A stretch of 64,000 nt of DNA from Anaerolineae bacterium (GTDB taxonomy: Bacteria > Desulfobacterota > Desulfobacteria > Desulfobacterales > ETH-SRB1): positions 1 through 64,000 of the forward strand of contig DATKWZ010000057.1 in NCBI GenBank assembly GCA_035529315.1, read 5' to 3'. The notes under the pieces were generated by a model. The model was not told the DNA's origin and made no database searches. It was given only the letters and a program-made list of their open reading frames with translations. The position numbers were made by a program, and so were the translations under genes. Shown here in pieces: positions 27,541 through 35,079 of this stretch; positions within the stretch are counted from its first letter, which is position 1; every line of letters starts with the position of its first letter.

Positions 27541-28413
27541 ATGTCTTTGCTTAAGTCTCTTCTTTATGCTTTGAAAGAAGCTAAATATAATCCTGTAACC
27601 ATAATCCATGGTACGTTATATGCGGCTACAGCAACCTATTTGAGGGTCTTGAAAAAACTTGTAAAGCTAAATCCCAAATCCTTTCGCAACCATACATGCG
27701 AAACGTATCATGGCAAAGTGGTTCGATTGGATGATGCAGCCAAATTCATTACCATTAATAGGAATATTGAACTCAGGAACCTGGATCAGGTACTTCCATA
27801 TAAATATGCAAAGGACATTATACTCAAAAATCCTCAAAATATCGTAGTTTATGAATGCCCTTGCAGAGCTCAAAAAAGTGATCCGTGCAAACCAACAGAT
27901 GTATGTTTGGTTGTTGGTGAGCCTTTTGCTGATCTGGCCCGTATGGTTCAGCCGTTTCGTTCCCGCAGAATAACTCCGGAAGAGGCGTTAAGGATTCTGA
28001 AAGAAGAGGATCAGAGGGGTCACGTCCATACGGCGTGGTTTAAAAAAGCTATGCTAAATCGTTTTTACGCGATTTGCAACTGTTGTAAGTGCTGCTGTTT
28101 GGGATTGGAATTCATGTTTGAATACAACATGAAAACAGTTCTTCCATCAGGATATAGTGCGGTTGTCGGAGAGGATTGTATCGGTTGTGGTGAATGTGCA
28201 AAATATTGTCAATTCGATGCAATAGAAATCATCTCGATTTTGGATAACGGCAAAGAAAAGAAAAAGGTTAAGATTATTTCTGAGAGATGTTTTGGTTGCG
28301 GAATATGCGAAAGTAAATGTAAAAAAGAAAATATCTCGCTGTTATTGGATGCTGAAAAAGGGATTCCGTTGAATATCGAAACACTGGCACAATCTACTCA
28401 AAAGGTGGTCTAA
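27541..28413 (+). CDS. Cys-rich 4Fe-4S dicluster protein
   Basis: 290 residues. The N-terminal 100 residues have no motif I recognise. Then come C106-P-C108-R, C116 and C122, followed by a dense CNCCKCCC block (C179-C186), then two ferredoxin clusters (C213/216/219/223 and C250/253/256/260) in a CxxCxxCxxxC pattern. No membrane segment is obvious. The two ferredoxin motifs should hold 4Fe-4S clusters; the two extra Cys groups could bind a further cluster or metal. Related proteins are annotated only as 4Fe-4S proteins. Its 3' end overlaps that of convergent rtcA by 20 bases. Confidence 0.8.
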   Translation: MSLLKSLLYALKEAKYNPVTIIHGTLYAATATYLRVLKKLVKLNPKSFRNHTCETYHGKVVRLDDAAKFITINRNIELRNLDQVLPYKYAKDIILKNPQNIVVYECPCRAQKSDPCKPTDVCLVVGEPFADLARMVQPFRSRRITPEEALRILKEEDQRGHVHTAWFKKAMLNRFYAICNCCKCCCLGLEFMFEYNMKTVLPSGYSAVVGEDCIGCGECAKYCQFDAIEIISILDNGKEKKKVKIISERCFGCGICESKCKKENISLLLDAEKGIPLNIETLAQSTQKVV

Positions 28414-29473
28414 ATTTAAAGCTCCGCAAACTTTCCTGCAAAAGAGTAATTTGCCAGATGTCCTTGCTGATCTGGTCCATGCTGATTCCAATGTCCATGA
28501 AAAGCTTTAATACTTCGGAATTTGTCCTGGTGTGCGCACTTGGTTTAAGGGTGTTATAGGATCCGCCGCCGGCCAGGGCAAAGGGAAGGAGCAGCTGATC
28601 AGCGAGATGATCGCAGACAGGCACACCGGCATCCAGATAGCGGAGAGCTGCTTTAGCGGCCTTGTCAGCCACGGTTTCCGCTCTTACGCCTCTCTCGCCA
28701 AAACCGGTAAATACCTCTGAGATGTATTCGCTTTTAATCTCAATTGTGACAATGTTGCCGGGACCCATGTCAGCCGGTTCTTCCTTGATATAGAGGCATT
28801 CTTCACCCCATCCAAGCTTTTGCCCGACTACACCGATTTCTCGTTGTGCAATATGACGGGGCAGGCCGGCCACAGTGGCAGTGGCGCGCTGCTCCAGAAT
28901 TTTTCCTCGCTCATGGAGATAGAAGGCTTGAAGGTTTTTAGCAGGCTGGATTGTCACGCTCAACCTGCCTCCCCCTTTGGGATAGTACCCCGGACGTTCC
29001 AGGCGTGCTTCGACCGTTGGTCCCATCCGGTTGATGATGGGCAGGAAGACCTGTTGCAGAAAGTCAAAGGTAGGGGCAAAAGGGTTATGTGTGCCGCCTT
29101 CGAGTATCAGTGTTGACGGCCCGTTTGCGATCAGCAAGGCAGGAAGTACCGATTGCAGCACCAGAGCGGTGCTGCCGGCAGTCCCGATGTCAAAATGGTA
29201 ATGACCGGGCCTGATGGTCGTTGGAATGAATATCAATTCCTGAGAGCCAAGTGCCGCACCTTCGATCCTGGCGTCACCGATCTTTGCTGCGGCATTGGCA
29301 CAGACCAGGTGCTGGTATCTGAAGCCCGGTTTCTTGCGTCGTGAGCGCAGGTTTACGATACGAAAAGGTTTGCCTGAACATAACGAAAGAGCGAGGGATG
29401 TGCGCAGTATTTGCCCCCCTCCCTCGCCCATTGCTCCGTTAATCGTTACTAGGGCGCCTCTTTTGTCCATCAT
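28394..29473 (-). CDS. rtcA: RNA 3'-terminal phosphate cyclase
   Basis: Converts RNA 3'-phosphate to a 2',3'-cyclic phosphate with ATP through an enzyme-adenylate. 359 residues. Visible are GAMGEGGGQILRTSLALS at the N-terminus, FDIGTAGSTALVLQS, RPGYYPKGGG and the catalytic His in AHTRTNSEV near the C-terminus. RtcB and the RtcR activator are absent here. The DNA looks clearly more GC-rich than the neighbours, which suggests acquisition by transfer. Start ATGATG follows GTGGGAA. Confidence 0.95.
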   Translation of the reverse strand: MMDKRGALVTINGAMGEGGGQILRTSLALSLCSGKPFRIVNLRSRRKKPGFRYQHLVCANAAAKIGDARIEGAALGSQELIFIPTTIRPGHYHFDIGTAGSTALVLQSVLPALLIANGPSTLILEGGTHNPFAPTFDFLQQVFLPIINRMGPTVEARLERPGYYPKGGGRLSVTIQPAKNLQAFYLHERGKILEQRATATVAGLPRHIAQREIGVVGQKLGWGEECLYIKEEPADMGPGNIVTIEIKSEYISEVFTGFGERGVRAETVADKAAKAALRYLDAGVPVCDHLADQLLLPFALAGGGSYNTLKPSAHTRTNSEVLKLFMDIGISMDQISKDIWQITLLQESLRSFKFRPPFE

Positions 29474-29853
29474 TTCCCACCATTAGCTCGCTTTAGTCAC
29501 TAAAGGAGACCTTTGCAAAACGCCTCTAAAGTTAAAACTTATCATTTGTTTTTTAATCGACAACTTGTTATTGTTATTTAAAATATATTTAACCATGATG
29601 AACTCATAAAAAGTCGGATTTGTCGAATGTGTCACTCTGGCAGCAGGGAGAAACCTTATCTTTTCAATGGGTTGCAGAATAAAGATTTCTCGTTTCACTC
29701 GAAATGACAGGCTAAAGGGACTTTTTGCGAAGCTATCAAATATGATTGCAATATTATTGACTTTGGAAAAAACGTGTTTTTAGAAAAGAACAACTCTCAT
29801 AAGATGCTGATTTACCGTATCAGGGGACGTATGGCTTATCAAGGGGATTCAAT
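29474..29853. other. Spacer upstream of the PPC gene
   Basis: No gene supported. It contains CTTTAGTCACTAAAG (29491-29505, a 6-bp hairpin), a MITE-like element at 29596-29738 and AT-rich DNA before the PPC gene. Confidence 0.5.
29596..29738. repeat. MITE-like element, copy 2
   Basis: About 143 bp bounded by TGATGAACTCATAAAAAGTC and GACTTTTTGCGAAGCTATCA, which are imperfect inverted ends. It shares both ends with the 173-bp element at 37270-37442. The interior contains GTCACTCTGG and GAAATGACAG, reminiscent of the CGTCATTCC/GGAATGACG repeats common in this phylum. Confidence 0.7.
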
Positions 29854-30297
29854 ATGAAATATTCACAGGCAAAACAGGGGCGTATTTTTGTTATACGTCT
29901 TGAAGACGGAGATATTGTTCATGAAGAGATTGAAAGGTTTGCGCGTGACCAGTCCATTAAGGCTGCAGCGCTAATCATTATCGGAGGAGCTGACAAAGAC
30001 AGCAAGCTGGTGGTAGGGCCGGAGCAGGGACGCATGAAAACCATAGTGCCAATGGAGCATATCCTTAACGATGTTCATGAGGTAGCAGGTGCGGGAACCA
30101 TTTTCCCTGACGATGAGGGTAATCCGATGCTCCATATGCATATGGCATGTGGTAGAAAAGCGTTTACAACAACCGGATGCATCCGTAATGGTGTTAAGGT
30201 GTGGCACATAATGGAAGTCATACTTTTTGAATTAACGGAAACAACCGGTATCAGAACATTTGAATCCGGAACAGGATTCAAGCTGCTAAATCCATAG
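29854..30297 (+). CDS. PPC-domain (DUF296) protein
   Basis: 147 residues covering one PPC/PCC domain: RIFVIRLEDGDIVHEEIERFA, AALIIIGGADKD, the metal-site-like HMHMACG, and TTGCIRNGVKVWHIMEVILFEL. Bacterial PPC proteins form trimers; plant homologues carry AT-hooks and bind DNA, but no AT-hook is seen here. The molecular role is not known. It stands alone and ends 18 bases from convergent rpsI. Confidence 0.85.
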   Translation: MKYSQAKQGRIFVIRLEDGDIVHEEIERFARDQSIKAAALIIIGGADKDSKLVVGPEQGRMKTIVPMEHILNDVHEVAGAGTIFPDDEGNPMLHMHMACGRKAFTTTGCIRNGVKVWHIMEVILFELTETTGIRTFESGTGFKLLNP

Positions 30298-30314
30298 CCT
30301 CGTATATATAAATA

Positions 30315-30710
30315 TTAACGTTTTGAAAACTGAAAACGAGCCCTTGCACCCTTTTGACCGTATTTTTTTCTTTCTTTTACCCTGGGATCACGTTTGACAA
30401 AACCGGCTTTTTTCAGAACCTGTCTAAGTTCAGGGTCGGATAACATTAGCGCCTTTGTAATGCCGTGTCTGATTGCGCCGGCCTGCCCTGAAATACCTCC
30501 GCCTTTAACATGCACCTTTATATCAAACAACCCGATAGTATTGGTTAGAGCAAGCGGCTGAGTCATAATTGTTTTTAGAGATACAATCTTGAAATAATCT
30601 TCCACTGGACGATTATTAATGACAATTGCTCCCTTTCCGGGCATTAGCCAGGTCCTGGCAATAGCGTTCTTTCGCTTTCCTGTTGCATAATAAACATTTT
30701 CTTTATTCAT
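30315..30710 (-). CDS. rpsI: 30S ribosomal protein S9
   Basis: 131 residues, ending in the conserved [16 protein letters not shown], whose basic tail reaches the P-site tRNA. Contains [16 protein letters not shown] and [19 protein letters not shown]. Follows rplM on the same strand, the universal L13-S9 pair. Confidence 0.98.
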   Translation of the reverse strand: MNKENVYYATGKRKNAIARTWLMPGKGAIVINNRPVEDYFKIVSLKTIMTQPLALTNTIGLFDIKVHVKGGGISGQAGAIRHGITKALMLSDPELRQVLKKAGFVKRDPRVKERKKYGQKGARARFQFSKR

Positions 30711-30763
30711 ATACTATTTCCTGATGATAATTAAATTTAAACTCACCTTTTAGTTGCAAAATG

Positions 30764-31192
30764 CTAAACAGCCTCTGGTTGCTGAGCTGTATGAGGATGC
30801 TTATCGCCCGTATAAACCTTCAACTTTTTAAACAACTTGCTCCCAAGCCTGTTTTTAGGAAGCATCCCTTTGACAGCAAAACGGATAAGATCTTCAGGCC
30901 TCTTTTCCAATAGTTTCTTTGCGGTAATTGTCGTTAACCCTCCGATATAACCACTATGCCGATAATAGCATTTCTGGTCCAATTTCCTTCCGGTAAGAAC
31001 AATTTTGTCGGCATTTATAACTACAATCCAATCGCCTGTATCCACATGAGGTGTAAACAAGGGGTTGTGTTTGCCCCTAAGGCGTGAAGCTATCAAAGTA
31101 GCCAGCCTGCCGAGAACCGCTCCCTTTGCATCAACAATACACCATTTACCCTTGTTGTCTGCCTGAGTCGCACTATATGTATATTTTTTCAC
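30764..31192 (-). CDS. rplM: 50S ribosomal protein L13
   Basis: 142 residues: [26 protein letters not shown], and [12 protein letters not shown]-like [15 protein letters not shown]. The start is GTG with AAGGAGG 9 bases upstream. First gene of rplM-rpsI, with its own promoter. Confidence 0.97.
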   Translation of the reverse strand: MKKYTYSATQADNKGKWCIVDAKGAVLGRLATLIASRLRGKHNPLFTPHVDTGDWIVVINADKIVLTGRKLDQKCYYRHSGYIGGLTTITAKKLLEKRPEDLIRFAVKGMLPKNRLGSKLFKKLKVYTGDKHPHTAQQPEAV

Positions 31193-31221
31193 CCTATCTT
31201 TCCTCCTTACTTAAAACATTA

Positions 31222-31251
31222 TCTATAAATTAAAATATTATATTGTGTCAA
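31222..31251 (-). promoter_or_regulatory. Promoter of rplM-rpsI
   Basis: TTGACA (31246-31251), 18 bases, TATAGA (31222-31227), about 30 bases before the GTG start. The surroundings are very AT-rich. Confidence 0.6.
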
Positions 31252-31446
31252 GAATAAAAACCAGGTAAAATATTTTTTTTAGATTGACTATTATCTACTG
31301 AAATGGTTAGAAATAATCGAAAAGCTTAGCGTTTTGAGAAGTCTTTGCAAAATAAAGCTGTTTGAACCGCAATAGCGAGCGTATTTCCCGTAGCTTGCTA
31401 CAGGGAATCTTTAAACTGAAGTAAAATTGAAGGCCTAAATCGGTTT
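31252..31446. other. Divergent spacer with a CCCGTAGC hairpin
   Basis: No gene. CCCGTAGCTTGCTACAGGG at 31388-31406 is a hairpin followed by GGGAATCTTT. A related string (GCTGCGGGAAATACAGGGAATCTTC) occurs near 62650, so these may be degraded copies of one family. Confidence 0.4.
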
Positions 31447-32235
31447 ATGGATAATATGTTTTCTGTATTAACACTCAATCTGCGTTTTGGCCTGGCAGAT
31501 GACGGCTCCAACAGCTGGAATCATCGAAAAAAATGCTTTCCCTGTCTTTTCAAAAACCATAGCGTAGACTTTATCGGTTTTCAGGAAGCAAACGATTTCC
31601 AGACAGATTTTCTTAAAGACATCCTGCCTGAATTTAACTTTATTGGAAAGAGAAGCCCTGCTCCGTCCTTTTGGCAAAACAATATTATTTTCTATAAAAA
31701 AACATGGGAATGTGTTCATAAGGAACATTTTTTCCTGAGCCCAACGCCAATGATGCCCAGCCGTTCCCGTGAAAGTCGTTGGCCCAGGCAATGCACTATT
31801 GGAATATTCAAAAATAAAAACCGGTTTTTGATATATATAAATACCCACTTTGATTTTGATACCGCAGTCCAGACCAAAAGCGTCAGGCTGATTATGGAAC
31901 GGCTATCATACCTGTTGCCTGAACCGCCCGTAATTCTCATGGGAGACTTTAATGCGACCCCTTCCTCTTCTTGTTATAAGATATTAACCGGTCAGGATAA
32001 AAAATCAAATTCAACAAATAAGCTCTATTTTAAAAACGTCTTCAGGGAACCTTTCCCTGGAACACACCATGGGTTTTCAGGAAATAAAAACGGAAATCAT
32101 ATTGACTGGATTCTTTATCGCGGCGGGATTATTCCTCAGGAGTGCAAAATAATATATGATACAATTGATGGGGTTTATCCATCAGATCACTACCCGGTTT
32201 ATGCAAAATTCAAATGGGAAAAGGATGAAGTCTAA
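31447..32235 (+). CDS. Endonuclease/exonuclease/phosphatase family hydrolase
   Basis: 262 residues with the EEP fold: LTLNLRFG at the N-terminus, metal-binding Glu in FIGFQEAN, NTHFDFD, GDFNATPSS and the terminal SDHYPVYAKF. No signal peptide or membrane segment. Substrate cannot be told; families with this pattern include nucleases and phosphodiesterases. Single gene, convergent with the bactofilin gene (9-base spacer). Confidence 0.85.
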   Translation: MDNMFSVLTLNLRFGLADDGSNSWNHRKKCFPCLFKNHSVDFIGFQEANDFQTDFLKDILPEFNFIGKRSPAPSFWQNNIIFYKKTWECVHKEHFFLSPTPMMPSRSRESRWPRQCTIGIFKNKNRFLIYINTHFDFDTAVQTKSVRLIMERLSYLLPEPPVILMGDFNATPSSSCYKILTGQDKKSNSTNKLYFKNVFREPFPGTHHGFSGNKNGNHIDWILYRGGIIPQECKIIYDTIDGVYPSDHYPVYAKFKWEKDEV

Positions 32236-32244
32236 AAAAACTCT

Positions 32245-32589
32245 TTATTTTGTTGGTTCCTGTTTTGAAATACAATTTACATTAGCATTTAATATTCCAC
32301 CGGCCTCAACAACAAGATTTTTACATATGACCTCGCCGTTACAGCTTCCTGTTGAAAGTATAATCAACTCATTAGACGCGTTGAGCTTCCCTTCAAATTT
32401 TCCGCCCATTGTTATGCTTGCGACTTTAGTGTCAGCGCAAACAACCCCTCCTTCGGCAACAATCACGGTTTCTCCTACAAGGCTTCCCTTCACAGTCCCC
32501 TTTATAACCAATTTCCCTTTAACAGAAATCGTACCTTCAACCGTCAGCCCCTCATCAATAATAGATATATTATCCGATTTGTTCCACAT
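32245..32589 (-). CDS. Bactofilin
   Basis: 114 residues from ATG 32589 (AGGAG 8 bases upstream); an upstream start is open but less likely. The core is a right-handed beta-helix repeat pattern (LTVEGTISVKGKLVIKGTVKGSLVGETVIVAEGG...) with short polar tails, as in bactofilin/CcmA. Such proteins polymerise without nucleotide and position cell-wall enzymes in several bacteria. It is the last gene of the operon encoding the Csd4-like and YkuD proteins, which supports a shape function. Confidence 0.9.
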   Translation of the reverse strand: MWNKSDNISIIDEGLTVEGTISVKGKLVIKGTVKGSLVGETVIVAEGGVVCADTKVASITMGGKFEGKLNASNELIILSTGSCNGEVICKNLVVEAGGILNANVNCISKQEPTK

Positions 32590-32668
32590 GACGCCTCTCC
32601 TGAACCATAAAAGCAAGCCCATTCCACATGGCTTGTAGGGGCTACTCTTATAAAAGTATGTTCATATA

Positions 32669-32686
32669 ACATGGCCATGGCCATGT
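32669..32686. repeat. 18-bp perfect palindrome
   Basis: ACATGGCCATGGCCATGT is its own reverse complement. It lies between the carboxypeptidase and bactofilin genes, 3 bases past the former's stop. Function unknown. Confidence 0.6.
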
Positions 32687-32689
32687 ATC

Positions 32690-34222
32690 TTATTGTAAAA
32701 GTAAAACAGGCTCTTTTAAATCGACAATCAATTCGCCCACCTGTTTTTCATTGTAGGTAACTATCACCTGATAGGCGATCCCGTTTTTGTTCAGAGAATA
32801 GCGTTTCCAGAGATCTCTGGCCGTGTTAATTACATACCCTCTGTCTTCTCCGGTATTATTGCCAGTATTGCCGACATAGCCTTTAAAATTCACGATCATA
32901 TCTGCCGGGTCTCCGGGCCCACCGATTACATCAACAATTTCAAACCTATCCCCCTTGATCAGTTTAACATGATCATTATTTGAGAATATATGTTCCTTGC
33001 CGTTAATTTTTATTTTAAAGGAGTCTATATGCGTAGTCAAAAACGGCCTTTTTGTGATTGATACACCTTGAGCCATCTTTTTTTCGCTTTTATTAATTGC
33101 TATATAAACACTTCCACATGAAAAGAAATCTTTTTTTGCGACAACTCGTGTAGGCCCGGTTATTCTAATTTTCTTTCGCATATCGTGAAGAGTTCCACAG
33201 CCGATAATATCTACAGAAAGGCCTCTCTCATAATTAGCCTCCATATGCGATATTAAAACAGTATCTCCTGAATTAATATTCAGCGTCTGCTGATTTTTAA
33301 CAACTATCGGAAAAGAATCATTTACCGAAATAATCAGATAATCAAGCACAGGTTTATCAAGGTTCAAGCCGGGCGTCTCAGGAACAATTCCGAATTTTTC
33401 CATAAATGCATTAATCGCAAGATGATGATGTCGCACCTGCATCTGCAGAGGCAGCGATTTGCTGGTCTCAACCCCAAATGCCGGTATCCCGCGTTTATAC
33501 AAAGCATAATAGGTCGCAGATTTGCGTTGCTCCTTATGCAACGAGGTTTTTTCGATTGTTTTGTGATTGTTGAAAGAAAAGTAATAAGAGGAATCCTTTA
33601 TATCCTCATTGATCTTTGTAGCTACCGATCTTGCCATGGTGCCAAGATGAATGGTCTGCCCTGTTTCAGAATTTACAAGAGACTCACAATCAGCAATGAT
33701 CGATTGACCATAATTTGTTGGATTTCTTTCAGGCCCCTCCCATTTGTCAGAATAGAAACCTGATCCATCGTGCAGATTAAGCAGGCAATCACTTTCATTT
33801 ATCAGTTTTTTTAAAATTTCAACGATCTTAGTCTCATAGTTGTTTTTACGGTCTTCTGCAAACTTCCGATTCATATCATCATTTATTTTCCGGCGATTTA
33901 AAACAATGGACTGAAAATTAGCTCTTGGCACGACTATCAAACTCCCTTCGGCCAGATTGATATCTGCATAATGGTCAACAGCAAGAAAGCCACCTGGTTC
34001 ATCTCCCTGTATGCCGCCTATAAGCAGAAGCGTTTTACCGGGAATTTCACCGTAAATTTTGTACACATGAAGTTCATGATCTGTGCCCTCAAAAAATATT
34101 GTATGAATTCTTTTTTGTGCTGCGGCAATACCTGGTAGAAAAAAAACAGCAATAATTAAAAAAGCAACAATTATGCTTATGCAGCCCAAGTAAAATCCGG
34201 TTTGTTTGTTTTTCTTGAACAA
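32690..34222 (-). CDS. Csd4/Pgp1-like M14 D,L-carboxypeptidase
   Basis: 510 residues. An N-terminal membrane segment or signal (about 10-35) precedes an M14-type domain. Zinc ligands appear as Q72-x-x-E75 (GGIQGDEPGG) and H151 (NLHDGSGF), with DDMNRKF and the catalytic Glu at E252 (FGVETSK). Gln replacing the usual His is the known signature of Helicobacter Csd4 (Q46, E49, H128), which trims muropeptides to keep cells helical. A C-terminal beta-rich half of about 220 residues follows, as in Csd4. Function by homology is likely but untested. It is followed by bactofilin and preceded by a membrane protein and a YkuD protein. Confidence 0.8.
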   Translation of the reverse strand: MFKKNKQTGFYLGCISIIVAFLIIAVFFLPGIAAAQKRIHTIFFEGTDHELHVYKIYGEIPGKTLLLIGGIQGDEPGGFLAVDHYADINLAEGSLIVVPRANFQSIVLNRRKINDDMNRKFAEDRKNNYETKIVEILKKLINESDCLLNLHDGSGFYSDKWEGPERNPTNYGQSIIADCESLVNSETGQTIHLGTMARSVATKINEDIKDSSYYFSFNNHKTIEKTSLHKEQRKSATYYALYKRGIPAFGVETSKSLPLQMQVRHHHLAINAFMEKFGIVPETPGLNLDKPVLDYLIISVNDSFPIVVKNQQTLNINSGDTVLISHMEANYERGLSVDIIGCGTLHDMRKKIRITGPTRVVAKKDFFSCGSVYIAINKSEKKMAQGVSITKRPFLTTHIDSFKIKINGKEHIFSNNDHVKLIKGDRFEIVDVIGGPGDPADMIVNFKGYVGNTGNNTGEDRGYVINTARDLWKRYSLNKNGIAYQVIVTYNEKQVGELIVDLKEPVLLLQ

Positions 34223-34242
34223 TATGGACCCTTACGACGCCA

Positions 34243-35079
34243 TCATGTTTGGTTTGGAACAGATTCTTTAATCTCTACAGGGAAACTTTTTTCAATCAGC
34301 AGTTCACCTGTTGTAGCAAATACAAATACCGTGGCTGTTTTAAATCGTTTTGGATCAGATTCATTCTGTGCTTTGAATTTGATGATTTTGAAACGCAATA
34401 TTGAAAAATACTGCCCTTTTTTAAAATTGGCAGGTTTCCCTGAAACCAGAGATACTGATGGGAATGTCAGCCAGGTACTTTGATCATCTTTGTTTTGTTT
34501 TAGTATTACAAACGCATGTCCTGAAACAGGCGGGTCATTTTGAGAGGCATTTATTATTTTAAATTGAACATTCAATACATCGGTATCTGGTTCAAATAAA
34601 ATACTAAAATCCGCCATAGTGGTTTTCTGAAGCTTTTCAGGCCCGGCAAGATCTGTTTTTTCTCCGACCTGCTTCTTGTCCGGCAAAGAAGCTGTTTTGT
34701 CAATCGCTTTGGAATCCGAGGTTAATATATCGGCGTCTCTGTTTTTAATCTTGGCTTCCGCCACAACAAGACGCACCATCAGCAGATCCTTTTCATCACG
34801 CAAAGACACAACCTCCTGGCGCGAAATATCCAAAGCATTGCTCAAATTCTTATTATCTTCTATCATGCTTCTGAAAATAATTAATGACCAGAAAAAAGAA
34901 ACTATGGCGATAACCAGTATAATCGCTAATGTAATCACCACCATTTTGGGCTTTTTTATCGATATCATATGCCCGCGATCCTCTAAAAACAAAATACTCC
35001 AGGACCTATCTCTTTTTGACGGCTTTGGCGGTATGTGTTCCTTTATAACTTTTGCCAAGTTTCTCGAAAGATCTTCCAT
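34243..35079 (-). CDS. Single-pass membrane protein of the cell-shape operon
   Basis: 278 residues with no family I recognise. Cytoplasmic N-terminus of about 45 basic residues, one membrane helix (about 46-69), a coiled-coil-like stretch (about 74-112), a polar linker, then a periplasmic beta-rich domain (about 145-278). The layout recalls Helicobacter Csd5, which links bactofilin to the wall, but I see no sequence similarity or SH3 motif. It overlaps the YkuD gene by 37 bases and ends 20 bases before the Csd4-like gene, so translation is probably coupled. AGGGAAAAG lies before the start. Confidence 0.75.
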   Translation of the reverse strand: MEDLSRNLAKVIKEHIPPKPSKRDRSWSILFLEDRGHMISIKKPKMVVITLAIILVIAIVSFFWSLIIFRSMIEDNKNLSNALDISRQEVVSLRDEKDLLMVRLVVAEAKIKNRDADILTSDSKAIDKTASLPDKKQVGEKTDLAGPEKLQKTTMADFSILFEPDTDVLNVQFKIINASQNDPPVSGHAFVILKQNKDDQSTWLTFPSVSLVSGKPANFKKGQYFSILRFKIIKFKAQNESDPKRFKTATVFVFATTGELLIEKSFPVEIKESVPNQT

